Translations under genes and position numbers: made by a program
NCBI GenBank assembly: GCA_024236155.1
Contig: JACKLA010000006.1
Span: 44,017 to 108,016 of the forward strand
From: Sphingomonadaceae bacterium
Lineage (GTDB): Bacteria; Pseudomonadota; Alphaproteobacteria; Sphingomonadales; Sphingomonadaceae
Reading direction: 5' to 3'
DNA: 64,000 nt
Shown here: piece by piece, positions 27,189 to 35,632 of the stretch
How positions within the stretch are numbered: position 1 is the first letter of the stretch
Layout: each line of letters opens with the position of its first letter
The notes under the pieces: model-generated
Told to the model about the DNA's origin: nothing
Seen by the model: the letters and a program-made list of their open reading frames with translations, nothing else
Databases searched by the model: none

Positions 27189-27271
27189 GCGGTCAGGCTC
27201 CGTGGGGGTTGATAGATAGACGCTGAACCGAGTTCAGCATGACGAGTGGGAGAACGATTCTCAATGTATCC

Positions 27272-27298
27272 GTCACCCTGAACTTGTTTCAGGGTCCA
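27272..27298 (+). repeat. REP-like hairpin, GTCAYCCTG family, copy 1
   Basis: 27-base imperfect palindrome with 8-base stem arms, starting GTCACCCTGAAC and ending GGGTCCA. It lies 21 bases before the GIY-YIG start codon. The copy at 27784-27810 is its inverted partner. Confidence 0.8.
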
Positions 27299-27319
27299 TC
27301 CCCCGGCACTCTCCGCGCT

Positions 27320-27640
27320 ATGACTTTCGAGCGCAACCCGTGCGTCTATATCCTTGCGAGCCAGCCGCGCGGGACGCTCTACATCGGCGTCACCAGCGAC
27401 CTGATGGGGCGACTTCACCAGCATCGCGAGGGCATCACTGGCGGGTTCACCAGCAAGTACCGCGTCCATCGACTGGTCCGGTTCGAGATGTTCGGCGACA
27501 TGGAAAGCGCGATCCTGCGTGAGAAGCAGCTCAAACGCTGGCACCGGCAATGGAAAATCAACCTGATCGAGCAGGACAACCCTGACTGGCATGATTTGGC
27601 AATCGGATTGGGATTCGGGCCGGTCGACCGGAAGACCTGA
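27320..27640 (+). CDS. Small GIY-YIG nuclease (UvrC N-terminal-like), repeat-associated copy 1
   Basis: 106 residues, essentially a lone GIY-YIG domain: CVYILASQPRGTLYIG (GIY and YIG elements), SDLMGRLHQH with the conserved Arg, then REKQLKRWHRQWKINLIE holding the catalytic Glu and closing Asn (DNPDW). It belongs to the short putative-endonuclease group. The ATG has no good Shine-Dalgarno. Flanked by three copies of one hairpin repeat, at 27272, 27650 and 27784. Located between ruvA and the DsrE gene. Cellular role unknown. Confidence 0.88.
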   Translation: MTFERNPCVYILASQPRGTLYIGVTSDLMGRLHQHREGITGGFTSKYRVHRLVRFEMFGDMESAILREKQLKRWHRQWKINLIEQDNPDWHDLAIGLGFGPVDRKT

Positions 27641-27649
27641 CCGGTCGTC

Positions 27650-27697
27650 GTCATCCTGAACTCGTTTGTGCAAGCACAGCTCCGCTTCCAGGATCCA
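27650..27697 (+). repeat. REP-like hairpin, GTCAYCCTG family, copy 2 with loop insertion
   Basis: The left half GTCATCCTGAACTCGTTT is intact, followed by about 20 extra bases containing GTGC-AA-GCAC, then the closing CCAGGATCCA. It starts 10 bases after the GIY-YIG stop codon. Confidence 0.7.
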
Positions 27698-27783
27698 TTT
27701 CGAAGTCCGCAGCGTCGGCTGTTTGATCGCGCGGGTTGGGCGCCTTTGCACTCTTTCTTGTGAGACCTGAGCGTGGTGAGCGG

Positions 27784-27810
27784 TGGATCCTGAAACGAGT
27801 TCAGGATGAC
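27784..27810 (-). repeat. REP-like hairpin, GTCAYCCTG family, copy 3 (inverted)
   Basis: 27 bases, the inverse orientation of copy 1, differing at three positions. Two of these are a compensatory stem pair (C-G to T-A). It lies 27 bases beyond the ruvA stop. Confidence 0.8.
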
Positions 27811-27837
27811 GGAGAGTGGTGGAGAGCGCACACTGCA

Positions 27838-28455
27838 TCATCCAGCCGCCCGCTTCAGTGCAACGCGGATAAGCTCACCCTCGCTCGCGTCCTCGCCCAG
27901 TTCACCCTGTGCCAGCGCAACCGCGCGCGCGGCGACGGCAGGCTTGAAGCCAAGGTTTTCGAGCGCGCTCACTGCATCGGCACTGGCACTACCGGCGGGG
28001 GTGTTGACACTGTTGACACTAACTCCGTCCCCCGATGCGGGCAGCGCGCCCGCCTTATCCTTCAGCTCGTTGACGATGCGACCCGCCAGTTTCGGCCCGA
28101 CCCCATTGGCGCGGGCAACCATCGCAGCATCGCCATTGGCACAGGCGGCCTGCACCTCTGCGGTCGAAAGGGCGGAGAGGATCGCCAGCGCGACCTTGCT
28201 GCCCACGCCCTGCACCTGGGTGAGCAGCCGGAACCAGTCCCGCTCTGCAGCTTCGGCAAAACCGAGCAAGCGCATGTCATTCTCGGAAACCTGCAGGTCG
28301 GTGTAGACGGTGCATGCCTCGCCTACCTCGCCCAGCGCGGCGAGCGCGGCGAGCGTCTTGGTCGAGCAATGGACCAGATAGCCGACACCCGAAACGTCGA
28401 TCACGGCCCAGTCGGTGCCGGTTTCGTCGAGCAGGCCCTTGAGTTTCGCGATCAT
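27838..28455 (-). CDS. ruvA: Holliday junction DNA-binding protein RuvA
   Basis: 205 residues from ATG 28455 (MIAKLKG, the usual RuvA start). The N-terminal OB fold, two HhH motifs (VQGVGSKVALAILSAL and ANGVGPKLAGRIVNEL) and the C-terminal domain III that binds RuvB (SADAVSALENLGFKPAVA) are all present. No ruvC is adjacent. ruvB is 1.8 kb downstream on the same strand beyond an island, so the pair may be expressed separately. Confidence 0.97.
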   Translation of the reverse strand: MIAKLKGLLDETGTDWAVIDVSGVGYLVHCSTKTLAALAALGEVGEACTVYTDLQVSENDMRLLGFAEAAERDWFRLLTQVQGVGSKVALAILSALSTAEVQAACANGDAAMVARANGVGPKLAGRIVNELKDKAGALPASGDGVSVNSVNTPAGSASADAVSALENLGFKPAVAARAVALAQGELGEDASEGELIRVALKRAAG

Positions 28456-28524
28456 GTTATGTTCCTGCAACAAGAGGCGAGATTGCGCCAGTGCAAATGC
28501 CAATGTTCAGACTGCCATCCACAA

Positions 28525-28664
28525 GACTGAACAGATGGAACACATGGAACACTGTCCAAGGGCAAGAAAGATTCCCGGTCACGCAGGTGCGGAAGCGAAT
28601 GAATACAGCGGTTTGGGAACAGGTTTGCCATGCCGCATCCTCGCAGATCGAGGATATGTAGGAA
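28525..28664 (+). repeat. Dispersed intergenic repeat, copy 1
   Basis: Shares its start (ACTGAACAGATGGA, then CACTGTCCAAGG) and its end (CATCC, then ATGTAGGA) with 61366-61531, with a diverged middle. No open frame is conserved between the copies. Confidence 0.7.
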
Positions 28665-28667
28665 AAT

Positions 28668-28821
28668 GGTTTCACGCGAAGGCGCTAAGGCGCGAAGATC
28701 TTGCGCCTGAGGCAAAGCCTCATCTGAATCTCAAGACAGTGCGAGTGACGCAAGGTAGGGGTTTGAGTACGGCTTCGCCGCTCGAGCCATATCTTCGCGC
28801 CTTAGCGCCTTTGCGCGAACC
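28668..28821. repeat. Element with long inverted ends (MITE- or REPIN-like)
   Basis: Left arm 28668-28699 and right arm 28791-28821 are inverted copies. They share a 21-bp perfect core including GGCGCTAAGGCGCGAAGAT, and the outer bases are diverged. About 90 bases lie between the arms with no coding capacity. Confidence 0.75.
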
Positions 28822-28881
28822 AAAAAATCCTACACCACCTCGCATTGGACAGCCGCCCCAACTTACGCCAAAGCTCGCCCC

Positions 28882-29967
28882 ATGAGCTGGAACACCTTTG
28901 GGCGCGTGCTGCGCTTCACCACCTGGGGGGAAAGTCACGGGCCTGCACTGGGCGCGGTGGTTGACGGCTGTCCGCCGGGGATCGAGCTTGACGAGCGCGC
29001 GATCCAGCCCTTCCTCGATGCGCGCAAGCCGGGGCAAAACCGCTTTACCACCCAGCGCAAGGAGCCCGACCAGGTCCGTATCCTTTCGGGCACTTTCGAC
29101 GGCAGGACGACCGGCACACCGATTTCGCTGATGATCGAGAATGTCGACCAGCGCAGCAAGGATTATTCGGAAGTCGCCAAGGCCTATCGTCCCGGCCACG
29201 CCGACTATGCCTATGACGCGAAATACGGCTTTCGCGACTATCGCGGCGGGGGGCGGTCGAGCGCGCGGGAAACAGCGGCACGGGTAGCGGCGGGCGCGGT
29301 CGCGCGGCTGATCGTGCCGGAAGTGAAGATCACCGCCTATGTCAGCCAGATCGGTGACGACACAATCGACCGCAGCGCGATGAATTTCGCCGAGATCGGC
29401 AACAACCCCTTCTTCTGCCCTGACAGCTGGGCGGCCAAGCGGTGGGAAGAAAAGATCGACGCCGCGCGCAAGGCAGGCTCATCGCTGGGTGCAGTGGTAG
29501 AGTGCGTGGCGGAGGGTGTTCCGGCAGGCTTGGGCGCGCCGATCTATGCCAAGCTCGACGCCGATCTTGCCGCTGCAATGATGGGGATCAACGCGGTAAA
29601 GGGCGTGGAGATCGGCGACGGCTTCGGCGCTGCTGCGTCTTCGGGCGAACAGAACGCCGACCCGATGCGTGCCGGCGAAAACGGCTCGCCCGAGTTCACC
29701 GCCAACCACGCGGGCGGCATCGCGGGCGGCATCTCGACCGGACAACCGGTGGTCTGCCGCGTTGCCTTCAAGCCGACCAGCTCGATCCTGACCCCGGTGG
29801 ATACGATCACCCGCCCTGATGAAAACGGGAACATCGAGAACACCGAGATCATGACCAAGGGCCGCCACGACCCCTGCGTCGGCATTCGCGGCGTTCCGGT
29901 GGTGGAAGCGATGATGGCGCTGGTGCTGGCGGACCACAAGATGCTGCACCGCGCACAGCTCGGCTGA
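28882..29967 (+). CDS. aroC: Chorismate synthase
   Basis: 361 residues, full length. Last step of the shikimate pathway, turning EPSP into chorismate with reduced FMN. Motifs: TWGESHGPALGAVVDGCPPG, RPGHADYAYDAKYGFRD, GGGRSSARETAARV, and HAGGIAGGISTGQPV near the C-terminus. Preceded by a repeat-rich region. Confidence 0.98.
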   Translation: MSWNTFGRVLRFTTWGESHGPALGAVVDGCPPGIELDERAIQPFLDARKPGQNRFTTQRKEPDQVRILSGTFDGRTTGTPISLMIENVDQRSKDYSEVAKAYRPGHADYAYDAKYGFRDYRGGGRSSARETAARVAAGAVARLIVPEVKITAYVSQIGDDTIDRSAMNFAEIGNNPFFCPDSWAAKRWEEKIDAARKAGSSLGAVVECVAEGVPAGLGAPIYAKLDADLAAAMMGINAVKGVEIGDGFGAAASSGEQNADPMRAGENGSPEFTANHAGGIAGGISTGQPVVCRVAFKPTSSILTPVDTITRPDENGNIENTEIMTKGRHDPCVGIRGVPVVEAMMALVLADHKMLHRAQLG

Positions 29968-30154
29968 GCCAGCCCCTATTTGTTGCGCTTTTCGCAACAT
30001 TTCCACCGACACCGTTGCGCTTTCCGAAAGTGTCGTGTGATTGATCGATTATTTCGATGTTCGCAATCGCACAAAATCGCTTTTTTGCGCTGCATCAAAG
30101 CCTATCTGTCCCCTTGGAATTACAGCCAAACCAACAGCCAAGAGGGAATTTTTC

Positions 30155-30721
30155 ATGGGTATCATCGGCAGCACGATCAAGCCGTTCACTGCAACCGCCT
30201 TCCAGAAGGGCAAGGACTTCTTCGACGTCACCGAAAAGGACATCGAAGGCAAGTGGGCCGTGTTCTTCTTCTATCCGGCGGACTTCACCTTCGTCTGCCC
30301 GACCGAACTGGAAGACCTCGGCGAAAAATACGCCATGCTCCAGAGCATGGGCGTCGAAGTCTATGGCGTGTCGACCGACACCCATTTCAGCCACAAGGCA
30401 TGGCACGACACTTCGGAAAAGATCGGCAAGCTCGAATATCCGTTCCTGGGTGACCAGAACCACATCCTTGCCAACAATTTCGGCGTGCTGCGCGAAGGCG
30501 TTGGCCTTGCCGACCGTGCAACCTTCGTGATCGATCCCGACGGCGTGATCCAGATCATGGAAATCACCTGCGAAGGCGTGGGCCGCAATGCCAACGAACT
30601 GACCCGCAAGATCAAGGCGGCGCAGTATGTTCGCAACAATCCGGGTCAGGTCTGCCCGGCAGCGTGGGAAGAAGGCAGCGAGACGCTGGCCCCCTCGCTC
30701 GATCTCGTCGGCAAGATCTAA
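30155..30721 (+). CDS. ahpC: Alkyl hydroperoxide reductase C (2-Cys peroxiredoxin)
   Basis: 188 residues. Reduces hydrogen and organic peroxides. The peroxidatic Cys48 is in FTFVCPTELE and the resolving Cys167 in QVCPAAWEEG. Starts MGIIGSTIKPF after AGAGGG. Operon with ahpF, which recycles it, but separated by a strong hairpin. The 187-base upstream region is AT-richer and probably carries an oxidative-stress promoter; I could not identify an OxyR site with confidence. Confidence 0.98.
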   Translation: MGIIGSTIKPFTATAFQKGKDFFDVTEKDIEGKWAVFFFYPADFTFVCPTELEDLGEKYAMLQSMGVEVYGVSTDTHFSHKAWHDTSEKIGKLEYPFLGDQNHILANNFGVLREGVGLADRATFVIDPDGVIQIMEITCEGVGRNANELTRKIKAAQYVRNNPGQVCPAAWEEGSETLAPSLDLVGKI

Positions 30722-30760
30722 GGCCAAATAACAGAACCCGAGCCTGACTCGGGTCGCTGG

Positions 30761-30797
30761 AAGGCCCGGGGCATCCTCCCCCCTCGCCCCGGGCCTT
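30761..30797 (+). terminator. Hairpin attenuator between ahpC and ahpF
   Basis: An 11-bp perfect stem (AAGGCCCGGGG at 30761-30771 with its complement at 30787-30797), 15-base loop and short T tail. A second small hairpin (ACCCGAG / CTCGGGT) precedes it. Likely lowers ahpF relative to ahpC. Confidence 0.65.
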
Positions 30798-30826
30798 TAC
30801 CAACCCAGGATTTTCGGAGACCGCCC

Positions 30827-32413
30827 GTGCTTGACGCCGCGATGACAGAACAGTTGCGCCAGTATCTCGCCAATTTGCGCGAGCCGATCGAGCTGGTCGC
30901 TTCATTGGGTGACGATGCGAAATCGGCCCAGACGCGCGAATTGCTCGAAGAGATCGCTGCGCTGCACGAGCTTGTCTCCGCCCGTTTCGACGGCAGCGAT
31001 GCGCGCAAGCCCAGCTTCGCGATCACCCGCGCATCCGACCCGCAAAGGTCGGTCCGTTTCGCAGGCCTGCCGATGGGGCACGAATTCACCTCGCTGGTGC
31101 TCGCCCTGCTGTGGGCCGGCGGCCACCCGCCCAAGGTCGAGGCCGAACAGATCGCAGCAATCGAGGCGCTTGATGGCGACTACGATTTCGAAATGTATTT
31201 CAGCCTCAGCTGCCACAACTGCCCCGATGTGGTGCAGGCGCTGACGCTGATGGCGCTGACCAACCCGCGCATCACCGCCACGCTAGTCGAAGGCGGCACT
31301 TTCAAGGACGAGGTCGACGGCCGCGACATCATGGCCGTGCCCTCCACCTTCCTCAACGGCGAGCTGTTCTACAACGGCAAGATGGACCTTGCCGACATTC
31401 TCGCCCGGCTCGACACCGGGGCCGAAGCGCGCGAAGCGGAAAAGCTGCGCGGCGAAGAACCCTTCGATGTGCTGATGATCGGCGGCGGCCCTGCGGGCGT
31501 CTCTTCCTCGATCTACACCGCGCGCAAGGGCTTCCGCACCGGCATCGCGGCAGAGCGTTTCGGCGGCCAGCTCAACGATACGCTGGGGATCGAGAACCTT
31601 GCCGGGACGGTCTACACCGAAGGCCCCAGGCTGACCGAGGAACTGCGCAAGCAGGTGAACGAAAACGCCGTCACCATGATGGACCGCCTGCAGGCCGAAA
31701 AGCTGGTCCCCGCCAGCGAACCGGGCGGCCTGCACGAAGTCGTCTTCACCAATGGTGCATCACTGAAAGCCCAGTCGCTGGTGCTCGCCACCGGCGCGCG
31801 CTGGCGCAATCTCGGTGTTCCGGGCGAGGCGGAATATCGCAACAAGGGCGTGGCCTATTGCCCGCATTGCGACGGCCCGCTGTTCAAGGGCAAGCGCATC
31901 GCCGTGATCGGCGGCGGCAATTCTGGCGTCGAAGCCGCGATCGACCTCGCCAAGATCGTAGGCCATGTCACACTGGTCGAATTCGACGACAAGCTGCGCG
32001 CCGACGAGGTGTTGCAGGCCAAGCTGCACAGCTTCGCCAATGTCACCGTGATCAAATCCGCGCAGACGACGGAAGTCACCGGCGATGGCAAGCGGGTGCA
32101 CGGTCTCGTCTACAAGGATCGCGTCTCGGGCGAAGAACACCGGGTCGAACTCGAAGGCATCTTCGTCCAGATCGGGCTTGTGCCCAACACCGAATGGCTG
32201 AAAGATTCGGGCCTCGCACTGAGCAAATTCGGCGAGATCGAAACCGATGTGGAAGGCGCGACCAACCTGCCCGGCATCTTTGCCGCAGGCGATTGCACCA
32301 CCGTGCCTTACAAGCAGATCGTCGTCGCGATGGGCGAAGGGTCGAAGGCGGCGCTGTCGGCCTTCGACTACCTCATCCGCACCGCCCCGGCAGAGCAGCG
32401 CGCGGTCGCCTGA
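30827..32413 (+). CDS. ahpF: Alkyl hydroperoxide reductase F (NADH:peroxiredoxin reductase)
   Basis: 528 residues from GTG 30827 (GGAG upstream); an ATG five codons later is the alternative. The N-terminal double thioredoxin-fold domain has CHNC (Cys129, Cys132). FAD-binding GGGPAGVSS, the CPHC disulfide at 345 and 348, NADH loop GGGNSGVEAA and closing GIFAAGDCTT are all present. Transfers electrons from NADH to AhpC. Confidence 0.97.
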   Translation: MLDAAMTEQLRQYLANLREPIELVASLGDDAKSAQTRELLEEIAALHELVSARFDGSDARKPSFAITRASDPQRSVRFAGLPMGHEFTSLVLALLWAGGHPPKVEAEQIAAIEALDGDYDFEMYFSLSCHNCPDVVQALTLMALTNPRITATLVEGGTFKDEVDGRDIMAVPSTFLNGELFYNGKMDLADILARLDTGAEAREAEKLRGEEPFDVLMIGGGPAGVSSSIYTARKGFRTGIAAERFGGQLNDTLGIENLAGTVYTEGPRLTEELRKQVNENAVTMMDRLQAEKLVPASEPGGLHEVVFTNGASLKAQSLVLATGARWRNLGVPGEAEYRNKGVAYCPHCDGPLFKGKRIAVIGGGNSGVEAAIDLAKIVGHVTLVEFDDKLRADEVLQAKLHSFANVTVIKSAQTTEVTGDGKRVHGLVYKDRVSGEEHRVELEGIFVQIGLVPNTEWLKDSGLALSKFGEIETDVEGATNLPGIFAAGDCTTVPYKQIVVAMGEGSKAALSAFDYLIRTAPAEQRAVA

Positions 32414-32437
32414 TTTCGCGCACGCTGGCTTACAGGC

Positions 32438-32830
32438 TCAATCCTCGACGGGAGAGAGCGTCAGCCGGACACTGAAATCGGGGCCTGCGAAATAGAACGT
32501 CCCGCTCTTGCCGAGCGCAAATGTCAGCTCCGGCCGCGCAAGCTCCTCACACGCGCTTCGGTCCGGGCGGCACAGGCGCATGTGCGACGCGACCATATTC
32601 GCAGCGCCGTCGACCGTGACCGTCCCGGTCAGCATGGGAACTGTTCCCGGCAGGTTTTCAGGTGACTCGATTACGCCACCATCCAACGGGAAGGCGAAGC
32701 GGGTCATCGAGTGGGTCACCCCACCATCGTCCGTCTCGACGAATTCGAGGTCTGCGCGATATTCGCGAACCATCTCGACAGGTTGGGTGGTTGCGGCAGT
32801 GAGCACTCCCACCAGCAAAGTTGCAGACAT
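32438..32830 (-). CDS. Hypothetical exported protein
   Basis: 130 residues; start MSATLL chosen for its strong GGAGG 6 bases upstream. Short signal-like N-terminus. The mature part is beta-strand rich with two Cys close together (RLCRPDRSACEE). Ends GPDFSVRLTLSPVED. No family recognised. Confidence 0.65.
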   Translation of the reverse strand: MSATLLVGVLTAATTQPVEMVREYRADLEFVETDDGGVTHSMTRFAFPLDGGVIESPENLPGTVPMLTGTVTVDGAANMVASHMRLCRPDRSACEELARPELTFALGKSGTFYFAGPDFSVRLTLSPVED

Positions 32831-32911
32831 CAGGACCTCCTCACGGAAACACGGGGCGGCAAGCCATCGATCCGGCACCGTCATATCACATGGCGAATCG
32901 CCAGGACAAGC

Positions 32912-33526
32912 TCATCGCCGCTTGAGCACCAGATAGAGCGCGCCCTCACCCCCGTGGCGGCGGTGCGCTTTTCGTATTGCGGCAATATCCGACCCATGCG
33001 GGCCGGCGGCCAGCCAGTCGAGGATCTTGGCCCTGATCGCCCCGCGCTTGTTCGCGCGATCAGCGGCATCGACCGGGCGCGAGCGGCCCGTCACCAGCAG
33101 CACCAGCCGCGCGCCCATCGCTTTCGCCTGGAACAGCCCGCTGTCGAGCCGGTGCCATGCCGCATCGAGCGAATGGCCATGCAGGTCGAGCGAAAAATCT
33201 GGATCGACCTGCCCGGATTTGAGCTTGCGGTCCCAGTGGGAATCCAATCCATGCTGTGGCAGCGGATCGGATTTGCGTGACGCGACAGATGGGCGCGGCA
33301 CACTTGGCATGGTACGCGGGGTCCTGCCGACTCCACGCTCGATCAGCTCGTCGAAATCGGGTTCGCGTGCAGGCATGACCGGCCTCGACTGGGTACCGGA
33401 TGAAGCAGCAAGCGATTTGGGCGCAACGCGATTTGCCTTGCGGGCCGGATGCATCGGGGTGACGGTCGCGGCCACCTTCTCCCACAGTGCGGCTTCGTCT
33501 TCGCTCAGGCCGCGCGGGTGGCTCAT
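32912..33526 (-). CDS. Smr-domain protein
   Basis: 204 residues. A low-complexity, basic N-terminal half (LWEKVAATVTPMHP onward) leads to a C-terminal Smr domain with the conserved SLDLHGHSLDAAW (DLHG motif) and GGEGALYLVLKR. Smr domains are DNA or RNA endonucleases related to the MutS2 tail; stand-alone versions may act in RNA or DNA quality control. The start overlaps the mltA stop by four bases. Confidence 0.88.
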   Translation of the reverse strand: MSHPRGLSEDEAALWEKVAATVTPMHPARKANRVAPKSLAASSGTQSRPVMPAREPDFDELIERGVGRTPRTMPSVPRPSVASRKSDPLPQHGLDSHWDRKLKSGQVDPDFSLDLHGHSLDAAWHRLDSGLFQAKAMGARLVLLVTGRSRPVDAADRANKRGAIRAKILDWLAAGPHGSDIAAIRKAHRRHGGEGALYLVLKRR

Positions 33527-34704
33527 CGTTTCGGCAGGCGGGCAGCCGCGCTTTTGGGCAGCAGGATCAGCGCACTCCCGCGTCCGCTCATACCGCCCGC
33601 AGTCGTGCGCGCCTGGTCGCCTGCGCCCCAGAATGTGTCGAAGCGGTTGGCGCCCTTGATCGCGCCGCCAGTGTCCTGCGCGATCCAAAGGCCGTCAGCC
33701 TCTGCCCGGTCGAGATCGAGGATCACCGGCGCGCCATAGGGCACGAAATTGGGATCGACCGCGACCGAATTGCGCGCCCGTACCGGCACGCCGAGCGAGC
33801 CGAGCGGGCCGTCGCCGGTCAGTTCGCGGAAGAACACCCAACTTTCGTTGAGCCGCATCAGCGCAGCGCCTTCCGCCGGATTCTCACGAATATATTGCAT
33901 GATGCCCTGCATCGATCCGGCATACTGCCCCGGCCCGTCACCCAGCAGCCCGCGCTCACGCATCACGCCGCCGATGCCGGTATAGCTGTGGCCGTTCTGC
34001 CCGTCATAGCCGATGCGGATCACATCGCCTTCAGGGGTGATCAGCCGACCCGAGCCCTGGATCTGGAGGAAGAAGAATTCGACCGGATCGGCGGCCCAGG
34101 CGATCTCCGCCTGCCGCCCGGCGAGCGCGCCATCCTCGATCTGGGCACGGGTGTAATAGGGTACGCAGCGCCCGTCGGCGAGCTTGCGGCTGAGCGGCGC
34201 GCGACCAGTCCGCTCGCTTTCCGGAATGTCGTCGCGCCAGCAGCGCACGAGATCGTCCGGCGCGGCATAGACCGGCTGCTCGATCCCCGCGCGGCGCGTG
34301 CGCGAACCGACGATCTGCGGTTCGAAATATCCGGTCGCGAAGGCCTTGCCATCGCCGACGCGGACAGGGGTGAAATTGTCGGCGAAGAATTGACGCGCAT
34401 CGCCAGAGAAACTGCGGGCCGTTGCGCATACACCCCGCCAGTCGGCAGGCGTGGTCAGCCCCGATTTGTCATCCTTGCTTTCCGCCCATTTGCAGGATTC
34501 GCGAAACGAGGCGAGCGCCCCTTGGGCATCGGCCCGGTCGAGCGCGCTGCGGCCAAGATTGCCCGCTGCGCTTGCGCCGAGCAGCATCGCGCTGGTCGCG
34601 GAGGAAGGTGGCACCACCGGTCCGGTCGATTTGGGGATGATGGCGCAGGCGCCAAGCAGCATCGCCGCGCCAAGGATCGTCAGGCGCTGCGCAACGCATG
34701 CCAT
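33523..34704 (-). CDS. mltA: Membrane-bound lytic murein transglycosylase A
   Basis: 393 residues with a lipobox LGAC near residue 20, so an outer-membrane lipoprotein. MltA barrel (AFATGYFEPQIVGS onward) and C-terminal 3D domain with IAQDTGGAIKGANRFDTFWG, including the catalytic Asp. Cleaves glycan strands to 1,6-anhydroMurNAc ends. Sits between the Tim44-like gene (6 bases upstream) and smr (overlapping), forming a three-gene operon seen in other alphaproteobacteria. Confidence 0.95.
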   Translation of the reverse strand: MACVAQRLTILGAAMLLGACAIIPKSTGPVVPPSSATSAMLLGASAAGNLGRSALDRADAQGALASFRESCKWAESKDDKSGLTTPADWRGVCATARSFSGDARQFFADNFTPVRVGDGKAFATGYFEPQIVGSRTRRAGIEQPVYAAPDDLVRCWRDDIPESERTGRAPLSRKLADGRCVPYYTRAQIEDGALAGRQAEIAWAADPVEFFFLQIQGSGRLITPEGDVIRIGYDGQNGHSYTGIGGVMRERGLLGDGPGQYAGSMQGIMQYIRENPAEGAALMRLNESWVFFRELTGDGPLGSLGVPVRARNSVAVDPNFVPYGAPVILDLDRAEADGLWIAQDTGGAIKGANRFDTFWGAGDQARTTAGGMSGRGSALILLPKSAAARLPKR

Positions 34705-34710
34705 GCGGGA

Positions 34711-35373
34711 TCAGCCCTCGTCGGTTTCGTCGAGCAGCCAGTTGGGATCGGCGGACTTCACATCGCGCATGAAGGTCCACACATCGCGGCTTTCGATCGC
34801 ATCGTCGAGCGAACCGGCGATCATATTGCCATCCTTGTCGCGCGTGACCGCGGCGATATCCGACACGAAACGCACCGCCACGCGGGCCATGTTCCCATCG
34901 AGATGGGCGCTGTCGATGACCGCTTCCTCGATCCGCACGAGGCGGTTGTCGAGCGTTTCGCCAGCATCCTCGCGATAGGAAATCGCCGTGTCGAAACTGG
35001 CATAGACATCGTCGTCGCACAATTCGCGCAGCGTTTCGCGGTCGCCCTTCCAGAACGCTTCGAGCACCATGGCATAGGCACCCTTGGCCCCTTCGAGGAA
35101 ACCGGTGATGTCGAAGGTGCGATCAGCAGCGGCAATCGCGCGCACGCCCTGTTCGACCGCCGGGATTACGCCCGGCATCGGCTGCGGCGCGAATTGCGGC
35201 TGTGTGGCCGAAGGCTGGCGCTCAACCGGCTTGGGCGGATTGGCAGTGGGATCGAACCGTGTCGGGATCGATTCCTCTTCATGTTCTGCCCGGCGCCCGA
35301 GCACCGAGTAGAGACGCATGCCGAGGAAGGCCGCGATCATGGCGAGGATGACGATTTCAACGATGTGGTTCAT
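34711..35373 (-). CDS. Tim44/TimA-like domain inner-membrane protein
   Basis: 220 residues from ATG 35373. One N-terminal membrane helix (HIVEIVILAMIAAFLGMRLY), a proline-rich linker and a Tim44-like domain (about 75-215: GFLEGAKGAYAMVLEAFWKG onward). The alphaproteobacterial homologue relates to the mitochondrial import motor component Tim44. Divergent from secB, as often found in this group. Confidence 0.9.
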   Translation of the reverse strand: MNHIVEIVILAMIAAFLGMRLYSVLGRRAEHEEESIPTRFDPTANPPKPVERQPSATQPQFAPQPMPGVIPAVEQGVRAIAAADRTFDITGFLEGAKGAYAMVLEAFWKGDRETLRELCDDDVYASFDTAISYREDAGETLDNRLVRIEEAVIDSAHLDGNMARVAVRFVSDIAAVTRDKDGNMIAGSLDDAIESRDVWTFMRDVKSADPNWLLDETDEG

Positions 35374-35632
35374 CAACAATTCTCTTTCCGACCGGCCTTG
35401 AGCCCCTGACCGGCGCGTCCAACGCTTTCCTGCCTTAAATAGGAAAGGATTACAAATGAACAACGCCTGTGCGACGGGCAAAATATCCTGAATCAGCGGC
35501 AATTGGCCGTATCATGCCGCAAGCCCGGTGTCCTCCATTGCGAAGCCGGGCGCCGGATGCTAGGCGCGCCGCCGAACTGCGCCGCTACCGTGCGGGGCAA
35601 AGCCACTCTCGAAGACGAAAGACGATACGATC

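Larger units (their letters stand above)
28456..28881 (+). other. Repeat-filled intergenic region between ruvA and aroC
   Basis: 426 bases without a gene. It holds one copy of a two-copy intergenic repeat (28525-28664) and an element with about 31-bp inverted ends (28668-28821), listed separately. The last 60 bases probably carry aroC translation signals, but I see no clear promoter. Confidence 0.5.

Noticed and set aside
27272..27810. Possible CRISPR array (three related repeats)
   Set aside because: Repeats are inverted palindromes with unequal gaps that hold genes, not regular spacers, and no cas genes are present.
29968..30154. Possible OxyR site upstream of ahpC
   Set aside because: Only loose similarity to spaced ATAG-type half-sites and no oxyR gene nearby; not supportable by eye.
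33487..35409. 640-codon antisense frame over mltA and the Tim44-like gene
   Set aside because: Shadow of three recognisable genes.
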